Shown here: positions 1 to 8,182 of the stretch, in pieces
Position numbering within the stretch: position 1 is the stretch's first letter
Layout: each line of letters starts with the position of its first letter
Assembly (NCBI GenBank): GCA_018260445.1
Contig: JAGLBE010000026.1
Span: 1 to 34,296 of the forward strand
Origin: Psychrobacter sp.
Lineage (GTDB): Bacteria > Pseudomonadota > Gammaproteobacteria > Pseudomonadales > Moraxellaceae
Direction: 5' to 3'
DNA length: 34,296 nt
Translations under genes and position numbers: made by a program
The notes under the pieces: generated by a model
Told to the model about the DNA's origin: nothing
Databases searched by the model: none
The model's input: the letters and a program-made list of their open reading frames with translations, nothing else

Positions 1-125
1 ATGTCTCTATTGCCAACCCCTTTATTAACATGACGATTGATCCGAGCATTGATAGTGAGCAGTTAGCCGTGGATGCGCCAGGACTAATGGCTGCATGTGG
101 ACTAGCGTTAAGGAGTTTCGACTAA
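1..125 (+). CDS. pilM: PilM, type IV pilus assembly ATPase-like protein (3' end only)
   Basis: Only the last 40 codons are present, read in the frame that starts at base 3. The translation runs from VSIANPFINMTID to LMAACGLALRSFD and stop. A C-terminus of the form ANPF...DAP.LM.ACGLALRSFD is typical of PilM, the actin-like cytoplasmic protein that binds the N-terminus of PilN at the base of the type IV pilus machine. The stop codon overlaps the pilN start by one base (TAATG), which implies translational coupling. The identification rests on this tail and on the pilN-O-P-Q genes that follow; the nucleotide-binding domain lies outside the window. Confidence 0.88.
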   Translation, partial: VSIANPFINMTIDPSIDSEQLAVDAPGLMAACGLALRSFD

Positions 126-1000
126 TGGCACGTATTAACCTATTGCCTTGGCGTGAAGAGTTGCGCGAACGTAAAAATAAAGAATTCTTGACGCTACTGA
201 TTATGAGTTTGCTTTTGGGACTGGCCGCCGCCTTTGCTGCTTGGACTTATTTTAATAACGCCTTATCAGACCAACGCCTAGCCAACGAGCGGATTGTGGC
301 AGAAAATACCAAGCTCGATGCCGAGCTTGCAGAAATTAGCGTGTTAGAAAAGCGCCGAGAAGAGATGATTTCGCGTATGCGGGTCATTCAAGATTTGCAA
401 GGCAAGCGCCCATTGCCCGTACGAGTTTGGGACGATGTGGCCAAAGCGATACCACCGGCTATGTATCTGACGACGTTAAGCCGAGATGGCGATTTACTCA
501 CCTTTACCGGCAAAGCTGACAATCCCAATATTGTGTCAAGTTTAATCCGTAATTTAAACGCCAGCAAATGGATGGACGACTCTAAGGTGAGTTATATTCG
601 CCAAAATACGGATGCCTATCAAAGTGGTAATCCGGGTTTGAGCACCGACGGTCGAACCATTTTGCCTGAAGACAGTTATATCGACTTTGTCGTCACCACT
701 CAGGTTGTTACTACCGATGCTAAGGACGACGCCGTTGATGGCACGGAAGCTGCCGCGCCCCAAGCTACTGCACCTGCACCGCAAGCTGCTGCATCTGCGC
801 CTCAAGCTACTGCACCTGCACCGCAAGCTGCTGCACCTGCACCGCAAGCTACTGCACCTGCACCGCAAGCTACTGCACCTGCACCGCAAGCTACTGCACC
901 TGCACCTCAGGCTGCTGCACCTGCACCTCAGGCTGCTGCACCTGCACCTGCACCTCAGGCTGCTTCTACTCCAAATTCAACCGCTACAGGAGGTGAGTAA
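125..1000 (+). CDS. pilN: PilN, type IV pilus inner-membrane alignment protein with an Ala/Pro/Gln repeat tail
   Basis: I place the start at 125 (MARINLLPWREEL), not at the upstream in-frame ATG at 95. The motif INLLPWR at residues 4-10 is the cytoplasmic PilM-binding segment of PilN and normally sits at the extreme N-terminus, and 125 overlaps the pilM stop. A single membrane helix spans about residues 21-42, followed by a periplasmic coiled coil and a small alpha/beta domain. The product is 291 aa, whereas family members are usually near 200 aa. The excess is a C-terminal tail from about residue 212, built of nine heptads of the type PQATAPA or PQAAAPA, encoded by a 21-bp tandem repeat. PilN pairs with PilO to link the cytoplasmic motor to the PilP-PilQ secretin. 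The gene overlaps pilO by one base. Confidence 0.95.
   Translation: MARINLLPWREELRERKNKEFLTLLIMSLLLGLAAAFAAWTYFNNALSDQRLANERIVAENTKLDAELAEISVLEKRREEMISRMRVIQDLQGKRPLPVRVWDDVAKAIPPAMYLTTLSRDGDLLTFTGKADNPNIVSSLIRNLNASKWMDDSKVSYIRQNTDAYQSGNPGLSTDGRTILPEDSYIDFVVTTQVVTTDAKDDAVDGTEAAAPQATAPAPQAAASAPQATAPAPQAAAPAPQATAPAPQATAPAPQATAPAPQAAAPAPQAAAPAPAPQAASTPNSTATGGE
758..967 (+). repeat. 21-bp in-frame tandem repeat in pilN
   Basis: Nine units of 21 bp run from 758 to 946, each encoding PQ-A-T/A-A-P/S-A. A 6-bp remnant and a final partial unit follow, to 967. Units differ mainly at ACT/GCT (Thr/Ala) and CCG/CCT. Because the unit is a multiple of three, a change in copy number would lengthen or shorten the periplasmic tail of PilN without a frameshift. 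Confidence 0.95.
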
Positions 1001-1710
1001 TGGTTATGTCAGTGCGTAAAAAATCAAATAAACTGGTTAAGACGCCGAAGCCAAAGCGCCAATCGATGGATCTTAAAGAGTTTGGGCGCAGCCTGCAAAA
1101 TTTAGACATGGAAAACTACGGTAGCTGGCCTGCCGCCATTAAAGCGTTTGTCATTGCCCTAATGCTCTTCTTTATTGCGGCCTTGGCTTATGCCTTGCCA
1201 ATTAGCAGCAAAATGGATGAAATCAAAGCGACGGAAGCCGAAGCGCAGACCTTGCTCGATACCTATCGTGAAAAAGAATCCAAAGCACGTCATTTAGAGG
1301 TTTATAAAAGTCAAGTGGCGCAAATGGAAGCCGAGCTTACCGAGCTTTTGGATCAATTGCCTAAAGATACCCGTGTCTCAGATTTGGTTGAAGGTATCAA
1401 CATGACCGGTGTTGGTAGTGGCATTCGCTTTAAAAATATCTCTATTGAGCCGGAAATAGAGCAAGAGCTGTTTATCGAGCAGCCCATAACCATTGAGGCG
1501 ATAGGTGACTATCATCAGTTTGGTGCCTTTATTAGTGGCCTTGCCGCCTTGCCGCGTATTATCACGATGCATAATTTTACGGTTAATAACTCTCAACCTA
1601 GCCTAGATACCGTACCTGAGCTTAACTTAACTTTAAACACCAAAACTTATCGCTCTAAGGAGATTGCGGAACCATCCGCCACAGCTCCTAATAGCAAAGC
1701 AGGAGAGTAA
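1000..1710 (+). CDS. pilO: PilO, type IV pilus inner-membrane alignment protein
   Basis: The 236-aa product has a basic cytoplasmic N-terminus (residues 5-20), one membrane helix at about residues 46-67 (AFVIALMLFFIAALAYALP), a coiled coil at about 70-115, and a periplasmic domain. The segment DQLPKDTRVSDLVEGIN is typical of PilO. The first ATG is chosen because the Shine-Dalgarno sequence AGGAGG (988-993) lies 6 nt upstream of it; the alternative ATG at 1006 would be 12 nt away. The start overlaps the pilN stop (TAATG). PilO forms heterodimers with PilN and recruits PilP. Length is normal for the family. Confidence 0.95.
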   Translation: MVMSVRKKSNKLVKTPKPKRQSMDLKEFGRSLQNLDMENYGSWPAAIKAFVIALMLFFIAALAYALPISSKMDEIKATEAEAQTLLDTYREKESKARHLEVYKSQVAQMEAELTELLDQLPKDTRVSDLVEGINMTGVGSGIRFKNISIEPEIEQELFIEQPITIEAIGDYHQFGAFISGLAALPRIITMHNFTVNNSQPSLDTVPELNLTLNTKTYRSKEIAEPSATAPNSKAGE

Positions 1711-1713
1711 GGG

Positions 1714-2343
1714 ATGACGATGAATAAGTGTGGCCTCCTATCTTTGAGGCCTAAGGCTAACGCTTTAACAGCAAAGGGTTTAAGCCAAGATACCCGACCT
1801 AGTCATTGTGTCCTTTTCAAAAAGCGGCTAGCGTTGCTAGTGGTATTTGGCAGCTTGAGTGTCTTGACAACCGGCTGTACGGATAGAGTGATGTTAGCCG
1901 AGCAAAGCATGGCAGACATTCGCGCCGCCCCTGCCCAAGAGGTGGAGCCGCCCCCTGCCCCCGAATTGGTTGAAGATTATACCTATGCTGCTATGGACGT
2001 GCGTAGCCCTTTTATCCCACCAAGTTTAGTGAACCAACAAGAAAAGGCAGCCAATTATAATGGCGTCACCCCGGACATCACTCGAATTAAACAGCCGCTT
2101 GAGAGCTTTGAGCTGACGCAGCTGTCGTATCGCGGCGTGTTGGTATCGCCTGAAGGTGAAAAGTTTGGTTTAATTCAACGCCCAGATGGCGTTGTTGATA
2201 GTGTCAAAGTAGGTGACTATATGGGTATGAGCGATGGTCGTATTGTTGAGATTACCCCAACCCAGATAAACCTTATCGAGATTGTGCCCGATAATAGGGC
2301 AGGATTTATTGAAAAACCTGCCTCTGTGGTTTCGCCCATTTAA
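1714..2343 (+). CDS. pilP: PilP, type IV pilus assembly lipoprotein
   Basis: The 209-aa protein has a hydrophobic segment at about residues 39-52 ending in the lipobox LTTGC, so Cys55 is the probable lipidated residue. The mature part has a Pro-rich linker (EVEPPPAPELVEDY), the motif AMDVRSPFIPP, and the beta domain with ESFELTQLSYRGVL and VKVGDYMGMSDGRIVEI, the hallmark PilP C-terminal domain that docks on the N0 domain of PilQ. It lies 3 bp after pilO in the same operon. The region before the hydrophobic core, about 35 residues, is unusually long for a lipoprotein signal. No better start is visible: the only other nearby Met is residue 3. Confidence 0.93.
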   Translation: MTMNKCGLLSLRPKANALTAKGLSQDTRPSHCVLFKKRLALLVVFGSLSVLTTGCTDRVMLAEQSMADIRAAPAQEVEPPPAPELVEDYTYAAMDVRSPFIPPSLVNQQEKAANYNGVTPDITRIKQPLESFELTQLSYRGVLVSPEGEKFGLIQRPDGVVDSVKVGDYMGMSDGRIVEITPTQINLIEIVPDNRAGFIEKPASVVSPI

Positions 2344-2365
2344 CGTTGCTTTTAAGGATCAAATA

Positions 2366-4735
2366 ATGACAATACGATATAAAGATATGAGCCAAACACG
2401 TCTTACCCCCTCGCATTTTTTAAGGACGACCCTAGCGTCTACGATTGCGTTGATAAGCATTAACGTCTATGCCAATCCTTCTTTAACGGCGATGAGTGTG
2501 GTGCAGCCCTCCGAGCAGACCACGCAGCTGCGGTTGGATTTTAATGAGACGCCAACCTTGCCCGAGGCTTATCAACTAGATAACCCAGCCCGCCTGGTGC
2601 TTGACTTTGCCGATGTGGTCAATGCGTTGCCCAATCGCTATAATGAGGTGAATCAAGGGGCCATCAAAAAGGTGACCACCTTGAACAATGATTCAACGAC
2701 GCGGCTGATTATTGGCTTGAGCGATACCAGTAATAAGGCATTTACCACCATCGCTGAGGGCAACTCATTACTGGTGAATGTGATTGATTCGTCAACGCCC
2801 GCTACCAATGTTACGGCGTTAGCAGCGCCAGCGCCAGCCTATGAGCCGCCTGCTGTCAAGGCAGAAGTCTATGCCATGGACAGTGCACTTGATGTGGTTG
2901 ACCCCGTTCAAATGGCGATACCCCAGCCTGCCGTTGCCCAACCAGACATCGTGCCGCAAGCTCGCCAAGCTGAACCAAAGCAAACGATGGTCGTTAAGGT
3001 TAACCCGCTATTAAACCCTGCTTATTCGGCTCAAGCAGGCCAAAGCAATCAGTATGCTGGTTTAAATGATATTAAGTATACCGGCTCCGCTGATGGCGGC
3101 GGTAACATTAGTATCAACTTAGTCAATGAAAGTATTCCCGTTGATATCCAGCGCCAAGGCAACAAAATTATTGTACGTATGACCAGCGCGACTATACCCC
3201 CAAATTTAGTACGTCAACACAACGTGAGTGGCGGTCTGGTGTCTTCGGTTACGGCTAGAAATGATGGCAAAAATGGCACCGTTACCATCGCTATGGCGGA
3301 GGATTTTGAGTATCAAGCGTATCAAGCCGGTAATCAGGTCAGTATTACGGTCAAAAAGCCAGAACTGCTGCGCGAACCGACCCTTGAAGAAAAACAGTAT
3401 TCAGGCGAGCCCATTTCTGTCGATTTTCAAAATGTAGAATTACGCAGCGTGCTCCATCTACTCTCCCAGTTTACTAAGATGAATATTGTCGCCAGTGACA
3501 GTGTGTCCGGCAGCATCACCCTGAACCTTATCAATGTGCCTTGGGATCAAGCGTTAGATATTATTCTTAAAAGTAAAAACCTAGGCATGCGCGCCAATGG
3601 CAACGTGATTTTAGTAGCGCCCGCGACAGAGCTTGCAGAACAAGAGGCACGTGAATTAGAGGCGCAGCAAAAAGTAGACACCTTTTTGCCGCTGCGTACC
3701 GAATATATTCATCTCAGTTATGCCATTGCTACCGATGTGCTGACCTTAATTTCGCAAGGGCGCAATGCTGGCAATAACAACGATAACCGTAATGACGCAG
3801 GTTCTTTGTTATCGGATAGAGGGACGGTGACCATTGATGCGCGTACCAATACCCTGATTGTCAAAGACACCTCGCAAAGCATCGAAAATATTCGGGCGCT
3901 GATTGCAGAGATTGATGTTCCAGTGCGTCAGGTGATGATTGAAGCGCGCATCGTTAGTGCCACGGATAGCTTTAGTAAGGAGCTTGGGGTGAAATGGGGC
4001 ATCTTGACCGATGGCGCGGCCACCAATCGTAATTTACTGGTGGGCGGCAGTGATCAGACACTTGCAGATTTGAAAGATTTTAGTGTCCAAACTACCACAG
4101 TGAATGGCAAAACGGTCTCTTATCCCAGCTATTCAATCAGCCGCCCTGATAATCTCAACGTCGATTTGGGCGTGGCCAATGCGGCAGGGCGCATCGCATT
4201 TGGCCTGCTTAATATGTCAGATTTAATGATTGACTTAGAGCTATCTGCTATGCAGGCCGATGGTCGTGGTGAGGTGATTTCAAGCCCTAAGATTTTGACC
4301 ATGGACAAACAAACGGCCAAAGTGTCTTCAGGAACCCAAATTCCTTATCAAGAAGCCGCCGCCAGTGGCGCCACCTCTACCAGCTTTGTGGAGGCCGCTT
4401 TAAGTTTAGAGGCTACCCCAAACATTACCCCAGATGGTAGAATTGGTTTGAAACTCAATATCTCCAACGGTACGCCGCAAGTCATTAACGGCGCGACTGC
4501 CATCAGTCAAGAGACCTTAAGCACCAATGTACTGGTTGAAGATGGTCAAACCATCGTCTTGGGGGGAATTTTCCGTAACCAGACTTCCAACAGTGTCACC
4601 AAGGTGCCTTTCTTAGGCGACTTGCCTTATGTGGGCAAACTGTTTAGAAAAGACAGTCGCCTAAATGACAAGCAAGAGCTGTTAATCTTTGTGACACCGA
4701 AGCTTGTGCGTACGGGAACGAGCAACGTTCGTTAA
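2366..4735 (+). CDS. pilQ: PilQ, type IV pilus outer-membrane secretin
   Basis: I place the start at 2366 (MTIRYKDMSQ), with AAGGAT about 7 nt upstream; the open frame continues back to 2282, inside pilP. An ATG at 2387 (MSQTRL) is also possible. A signal peptide ends near VYA|NPS. The order of domains is: peptidoglycan-binding AMIN domain (about residues 35-120), Ala/Pro linker, second AMIN domain (about 240-335), secretin and TonB N-terminal domain from residue 345 (SGEPISVDFQNVELRSVLH), an N1-type domain from about 438, and the secretin channel from about 518 to the end. The channel contains VPVRQVMIEARIV and the closing motif VPFLGDLPYVGKLF. At 789 aa it is a little longer than Pseudomonas PilQ. 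It forms the outer-membrane pore through which the pilus passes. Confidence 0.96.
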   Translation: MTIRYKDMSQTRLTPSHFLRTTLASTIALISINVYANPSLTAMSVVQPSEQTTQLRLDFNETPTLPEAYQLDNPARLVLDFADVVNALPNRYNEVNQGAIKKVTTLNNDSTTRLIIGLSDTSNKAFTTIAEGNSLLVNVIDSSTPATNVTALAAPAPAYEPPAVKAEVYAMDSALDVVDPVQMAIPQPAVAQPDIVPQARQAEPKQTMVVKVNPLLNPAYSAQAGQSNQYAGLNDIKYTGSADGGGNISINLVNESIPVDIQRQGNKIIVRMTSATIPPNLVRQHNVSGGLVSSVTARNDGKNGTVTIAMAEDFEYQAYQAGNQVSITVKKPELLREPTLEEKQYSGEPISVDFQNVELRSVLHLLSQFTKMNIVASDSVSGSITLNLINVPWDQALDIILKSKNLGMRANGNVILVAPATELAEQEARELEAQQKVDTFLPLRTEYIHLSYAIATDVLTLISQGRNAGNNNDNRNDAGSLLSDRGTVTIDARTNTLIVKDTSQSIENIRALIAEIDVPVRQVMIEARIVSATDSFSKELGVKWGILTDGAATNRNLLVGGSDQTLADLKDFSVQTTTVNGKTVSYPSYSISRPDNLNVDLGVANAAGRIAFGLLNMSDLMIDLELSAMQADGRGEVISSPKILTMDKQTAKVSSGTQIPYQEAAASGATSTSFVEAALSLEATPNITPDGRIGLKLNISNGTPQVINGATAISQETLSTNVLVEDGQTIVLGGIFRNQTSNSVTKVPFLGDLPYVGKLFRKDSRLNDKQELLIFVTPKLVRTGTSNVR

Positions 4736-4775
4736 GATCGGTCACTAAGCGCTTTGGCAAGTGCTAGCAGGGAAT

Positions 4776-4806
4776 AAAAAGGTGGCTCATAGGAGTCACC
4801 TTTTTT
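4776..4806 (+). terminator. Rho-independent terminator after pilQ
   Basis: An 8-bp stem GGTGGCTC (4781-4788) pairs with GAGTCACC (4793-4800) with one G-T wobble and a 4-nt loop. It is preceded by five A and followed by six T. It lies about 45 bp past the pilQ stop and separates the pil operon from aroK. Confidence 0.9.
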
Positions 4807-4905
4807 GCCATCAAAGGATTTTATTATCTCTAGATAAGTAATGATATTGCCCTGTTTGAAATCGGCAGCAGACTCAATAAATGCAATTAGCGGGTCAAAT
4901 CATTG

Positions 4906-4911
4906 TATAAT
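4906..4911 (+). promoter_or_regulatory. Probable -10 element of the aroK promoter
   Basis: A perfect TATAAT lies 25 bp before the aroK ATG and downstream of the pilQ terminator. The -35 region is poor: TGCAAT or GCAATT around 4882-4888, at a spacing of 17-18. The context, directly after a terminator and before a gene, supports a start of transcription here. Confidence 0.6.
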
Positions 4912-4936
4912 CTATGAATTTTACTGAGAGAGAGTT

Positions 4937-5482
4937 ATGCAAGCTACCTTACCGCCGTTGTTTATCGTGGGACCTATGGGAGCAGGTAAAACCACGGTTG
5001 GCAGATTACTTGCACGCTATTTAAATCGCCAGTTTATTGACAGTGATCACTATATTGAAGAACAAACCGGCGCCGATATCCCATGGATTTTTGAAAAAGA
5101 GGGCGAAATAGGGTTTAGGGAGCGCGAGGCCAAGGCCATCCGTGAGTTGACAGCCCTGCCTGACATTGTTTTGGCAACCGGGGGCGGCGTGGTGGTGACA
5201 CCGCAAAACCGGCAGTATCTAAAAAATCGCGGCGTCACCATCTATTTGCAGGCGAGTGTCGAGGTGCAGTTACGCCGCACCGCAAAAGATAAATCGCGGC
5301 CGCTACTCAATACCGCTAACCCACGCCAAGTGCTACAAAATTTGTATGAGGTGCGCCATCCGTTGTACCAAGAGGTGGCAGATATTACCATTATCACAGG
5401 TGAGGGGTATCCTCGGCATGTGCTCAACACCATTGCCGATGCGTTAGAGGCAAAGTATCCTGGCCTTATTGATATTGATTAA
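4937..5482 (+). CDS. aroK: Shikimate kinase
   Basis: The enzyme phosphorylates shikimate with ATP to shikimate 3-phosphate, the fifth step of the common aromatic amino acid pathway, in the cytoplasm. The 181-aa sequence shows the Walker A loop GPMGAGKTTVG near residue 12, the shikimate-binding FIDSDHYIEE and GFREREAKAIREL, the GGG loop in LATGGGVV, and the lid segment KDKSRPLLN. Length is standard for AroK. It has its own probable promoter and is followed by aroB 169 bp downstream, the usual pairing in gamma-proteobacteria. Confidence 0.96.
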   Translation: MQATLPPLFIVGPMGAGKTTVGRLLARYLNRQFIDSDHYIEEQTGADIPWIFEKEGEIGFREREAKAIRELTALPDIVLATGGGVVVTPQNRQYLKNRGVTIYLQASVEVQLRRTAKDKSRPLLNTANPRQVLQNLYEVRHPLYQEVADITIITGEGYPRHVLNTIADALEAKYPGLIDID

Positions 5483-5550
5483 CCGCTATACAGTATCAAA
5501 GCATTCGACTACACTGACGGCTATCAGCTTGGCAAAGCTATTTTAAGACG

Positions 5551-5610
5551 CCATTTAAACAAGTATTTAAACAAGCTATTTAAACAAGCCATTTAGACTA
5601 GCCATTTAAT
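5551..5610. repeat. Degenerate 12-13 bp tandem repeat between aroK and aroB
   Basis: Three near-identical copies of ATTTAAACAAG and two decayed ones (ATTTAGACTAG, ATTTAATCCC) follow one another, separated by 1-2 bases (C, T, CT, CC). The array lies in the 169-bp gap before aroB. I see no terminator in this gap, so aroK and aroB may be co-transcribed through it. Confidence 0.75.
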
Positions 5611-5651
5611 CCCATCATTACGACACGTCAAAAATAGATACCGAGATAAGC

Positions 5652-6737
5652 ATGAACCAGACCCTCATGGTGCAAACCCAAAGTCATCATTATCCCATCA
5701 AAATTAGCAGCCACTGCCAGATGGCCGCCGACATCACGCCTTATATCCAAGGCAAGCAAGTGATGATTGTTACCAACGGTACGGTGGCGCCTTTATATCT
5801 TCAGCCCCTTGTGGCACAGCTAGGCAAAACGCATCAGGTGCTGTCGGTCATCTTGCCCGATGGCGAACAATACAAAAATCAGCAGCATATTGACCAGATT
5901 TATGACGCCCTAATGGACAATCACTGTAACCGTGATGTGACCTTGGTCGCCTTAGGGGGTGGGGTGATTGGGGATATGACCGGATTTGCGGCCGCCTCGT
6001 TTATGCGCGGGGTCGCCTTTATTCAAATACCAACCACGTTGCTGGCGCAAGTAGATTCCAGTGTGGGCGGCAAAACGGGTATCAATCACCCTAAAGGCAA
6101 AAACATGATTGGGGCGTTTTGGCAACCACAAATGGTACTAGCCGACATGCATACCTTGGCTACGTTGCCAAAACGTGAGCTATCAGCAGGCATGGCTGAG
6201 GTTATCAAATATGCCCTGATTATGGATACGGATTTTTTGGTTTGGTTAGAGAACAACATGAGCAATCTAATGGCGCTTGATGCCACCGTATTGGCCGAAG
6301 CAGTGGCTCGCTGTTGTCAATATAAGGCAGACATTGTGGCGCAAGATGAGCGGGAAACCGGCAAAAGAGCCCTGCTTAATTTTGGTCACACCTTTGGTCA
6401 TGTGATTGAGACGCATCAAGGCTATGGCAATTGGTTACACGGTGAAGCGGTGGCCGTAGGGATGCTACAAGCGGCGCAACTGTCTTATAAAATGGGCTTT
6501 ATTGACGCACAGGCAGTACAACGTATCAGCAAACTGTTACAAGCGGCCAATTTGCCCGTTGTGCCCCCGGCTATTGATAAAGACATTGCTTTGGGCCTTA
6601 TGCAGCATGATAAAAAAGTTAAGTCAGGACAATTGCGCCTGATTTTGCTAAAATCGCTGGGTGACGCCATTATCACTGCCGATTTTGATACGCAAAAGTT
6701 AGCCGATGTGCTAAGCCATCGCGTTGATGGTTGTTAG
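5652..6737 (+). CDS. aroB: 3-dehydroquinate synthase
   Basis: AroB converts DAHP to 3-dehydroquinate, the second step of the shikimate pathway, using NAD+ and a divalent metal. The 361-aa protein shows the NAD-binding DGEQYK (70-75) and GGGVIGD (102-108), then [19 protein letters not shown] (residues 127-145), and [12 protein letters not shown]. Metal ligands are visible as E183 in GMAEVIKY, the His residues of FGHTFGH (246/250), and H263 in [10 protein letters not shown]. Length and motif order are standard. It follows aroK, as in most gamma-proteobacteria. Confidence 0.97.
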   Translation: MNQTLMVQTQSHHYPIKISSHCQMAADITPYIQGKQVMIVTNGTVAPLYLQPLVAQLGKTHQVLSVILPDGEQYKNQQHIDQIYDALMDNHCNRDVTLVALGGGVIGDMTGFAAASFMRGVAFIQIPTTLLAQVDSSVGGKTGINHPKGKNMIGAFWQPQMVLADMHTLATLPKRELSAGMAEVIKYALIMDTDFLVWLENNMSNLMALDATVLAEAVARCCQYKADIVAQDERETGKRALLNFGHTFGHVIETHQGYGNWLHGEAVAVGMLQAAQLSYKMGFIDAQAVQRISKLLQAANLPVVPPAIDKDIALGLMQHDKKVKSGQLRLILLKSLGDAIITADFDTQKLADVLSHRVDGC

Positions 6738-6873
6738 GCCTTATGGGTTAAACGCTATGGGTTTAAGCTTTAAGACAAACGCAAAATTTAAGTGGATGGC
6801 GACTGGTTATCCTTTATTGATGCTGGGGTCTGGCGCTGGATGCGCTATCGCTATTATGCACATTGCCAAAAAA

Positions 6874-6901
6874 GTAGACTGCGCTTTAAAGCTGTTATAA
6901 T
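6874..6901 (+). promoter_or_regulatory. Probable promoter of the DamX-like gene
   Basis: A perfect -10 TATAAT lies at 6896-6901, with a weak -35 GTAGAC at 6874-6879 (16-bp spacer). It is 58 bp before the ATG at 6960. This suggests the gene has its own start of transcription in addition to any read-through from aroB. Confidence 0.5.
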
Positions 6902-6959
6902 GGTTATCTTCTCGTATTTTTCTACCTATTTGTAACCCCCTTTTTATTGGATTTGCTCT

Positions 6960-8117
6960 ATGGCAGATATATTAAACGCCCCTGCAAAAAAATTTCGCAA
7001 CATCAAAAAACAAGTGGTTGCCAGTGCTTGGCTCGTTATGGCCCTTGTGATGGGCGGTTTAACCTTAGTATTATGGCCGTTGAGTAAAGCGGCGGCTTTG
7101 CAAACAAAAAAAACGGCCACTCCCGAGCCCTTGGTTAAGGCTGCTGGGCTTGGCATGGGGCAGGTGACCCATATTGACACCTTGCATGAGCTTGACAATG
7201 AGGTGCGCCCTGTCTCATTTGATACCTTAGTGAGAGACTTAAGGGACTATCCACCCGAGTTTAAAGATGCCAAATACTTAAAGAAAAACAAGGGAAAATG
7301 GACTGTCCAAGTGATGGATGTCTCTGAGCATGAGATTATTACCGACTATTTAGCGATTAGACAAGACAGAGATAAGTTTGCGTATTTTCGCTACCGTAAT
7401 GAGAGTAATCAGCCGCGTTACGTGTTGACTTATGGTGCCATGCAATCGCCACAAATGGCAATGGGCGCGGCAAAAACAATCGACTTTAAATTACCGGCGA
7501 ATGTCCGTGTGTTGCCAGAGGAGATTGACCGCTATCTCGATATGATTGACAACTACGAGATTTCAGAGCCGGTGCGCGATTTGTCGCTCAATAGAGCAAG
7601 AAAAGTAAATCTGCAACCGACCAAGCGTGAACTGGCGGCAAAACGCCGTGCGCCTAAACCAGAGCCCTCTTCACAAACACGGGATAAACCATCCGCAACG
7701 GATACACCGCAAGCAAGAAATGCGCAGCAGGCCAGATCGGGGTCTACGGCCACATCAACAGAGGAGGCTTCCTCGACTTCTAGCGCCAATGATTCAGCGA
7801 CAGCGATAAAGGGGTCGAATGATACGAGTGCAACCATCTCGGTCAACGAGCAGCGCAATATGGTGAATGCCGATACTACCACCCAGCGTGAGGCCAGTGA
7901 CCGTGCAAACGGGGACAGTGGGGAGACGGGGAATGCAAAAGGCGACTCATCTACCAACAATGGGTCAAAATCGACTAAAAGAGTGGCTAAACCTGCCGAG
8001 TCCAGCAGCAAACCCTCGGCAAGCTCGGATAAACCTGTGGCAACGGACTTTGAAACGCCGTTAAAGCCGGTTAAGGTTGACAGTATGAGAACTCTAATTG
8101 AGGAAAAAAACCAGTAA
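6960..8117 (+). CDS. DamX-like inner-membrane protein with a SPOR-like domain
   Basis: The 385-aa product has a basic cytoplasmic N-terminus, one membrane helix at about residues 22-46, and a compact domain at about 112-196 that starts with KWTVQVMDVSEHEI and has the second strand RYVLTYGAMQSPQMAMGAA. This two-strand pattern (W-T-x-Q-V, then Y-V-L-x-x-G plus a helix) resembles the SPOR domain of DamX, which binds denuded septal peptidoglycan. Position supports this, since damX follows aroK-aroB and precedes gltB or dam in many gamma-proteobacteria. From about residue 205 to the end the protein is a low-complexity tail rich in Ser, Thr, Ala, Lys and Asp. In classical DamX the SPOR domain is C-terminal, so this order is unusual. 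Function in cell division is inferred only. Confidence 0.75.
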   Translation: MADILNAPAKKFRNIKKQVVASAWLVMALVMGGLTLVLWPLSKAAALQTKKTATPEPLVKAAGLGMGQVTHIDTLHELDNEVRPVSFDTLVRDLRDYPPEFKDAKYLKKNKGKWTVQVMDVSEHEIITDYLAIRQDRDKFAYFRYRNESNQPRYVLTYGAMQSPQMAMGAAKTIDFKLPANVRVLPEEIDRYLDMIDNYEISEPVRDLSLNRARKVNLQPTKRELAAKRRAPKPEPSSQTRDKPSATDTPQARNAQQARSGSTATSTEEASSTSSANDSATAIKGSNDTSATISVNEQRNMVNADTTTQREASDRANGDSGETGNAKGDSSTNNGSKSTKRVAKPAESSSKPSASSDKPVATDFETPLKPVKVDSMRTLIEEKNQ

Positions 8118-8182
8118 TCCAGTCATACAGCAATCCAGTCATACAGCAATCCAGTCGTACAGCAATCCAGTCATACAGCAAT
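8116..8182. repeat. 16-bp tandem repeat starting in the stop codon of the DamX-like gene
   Basis: Four copies of AATCCAGTCATACAGC (third copy with one A to G change) run from 8116 to 8179, plus a 3-bp partial copy. The first copy begins on the last two bases of the TAA stop codon. It is the first element of the 894-bp gap before gltB. Confidence 0.9.

Noticed and set aside
95-127. pilN start at 95
   Set aside because: The start at 125 matches the conserved INLLPWR N-terminus, overlaps the pilM stop as expected for a coupled operon, and follows AAGGAG (109-114).
554-889. Minus-strand and second + frame proteins made of Cys/Arg/Ser or His/Leu/Lys repeats opposite pilN
   Set aside because: They are other-frame readings of the 21-bp pilN repeat; the pilN frame has a full protein family match.
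7553-8011. A 152-codon minus-strand frame opposite the tail of the DamX-like gene
   Set aside because: It is the complement of the low-complexity Ser/Thr/Ala tail, which makes long frames by composition. The + frame is continuous with a membrane helix and SPOR-like domain.
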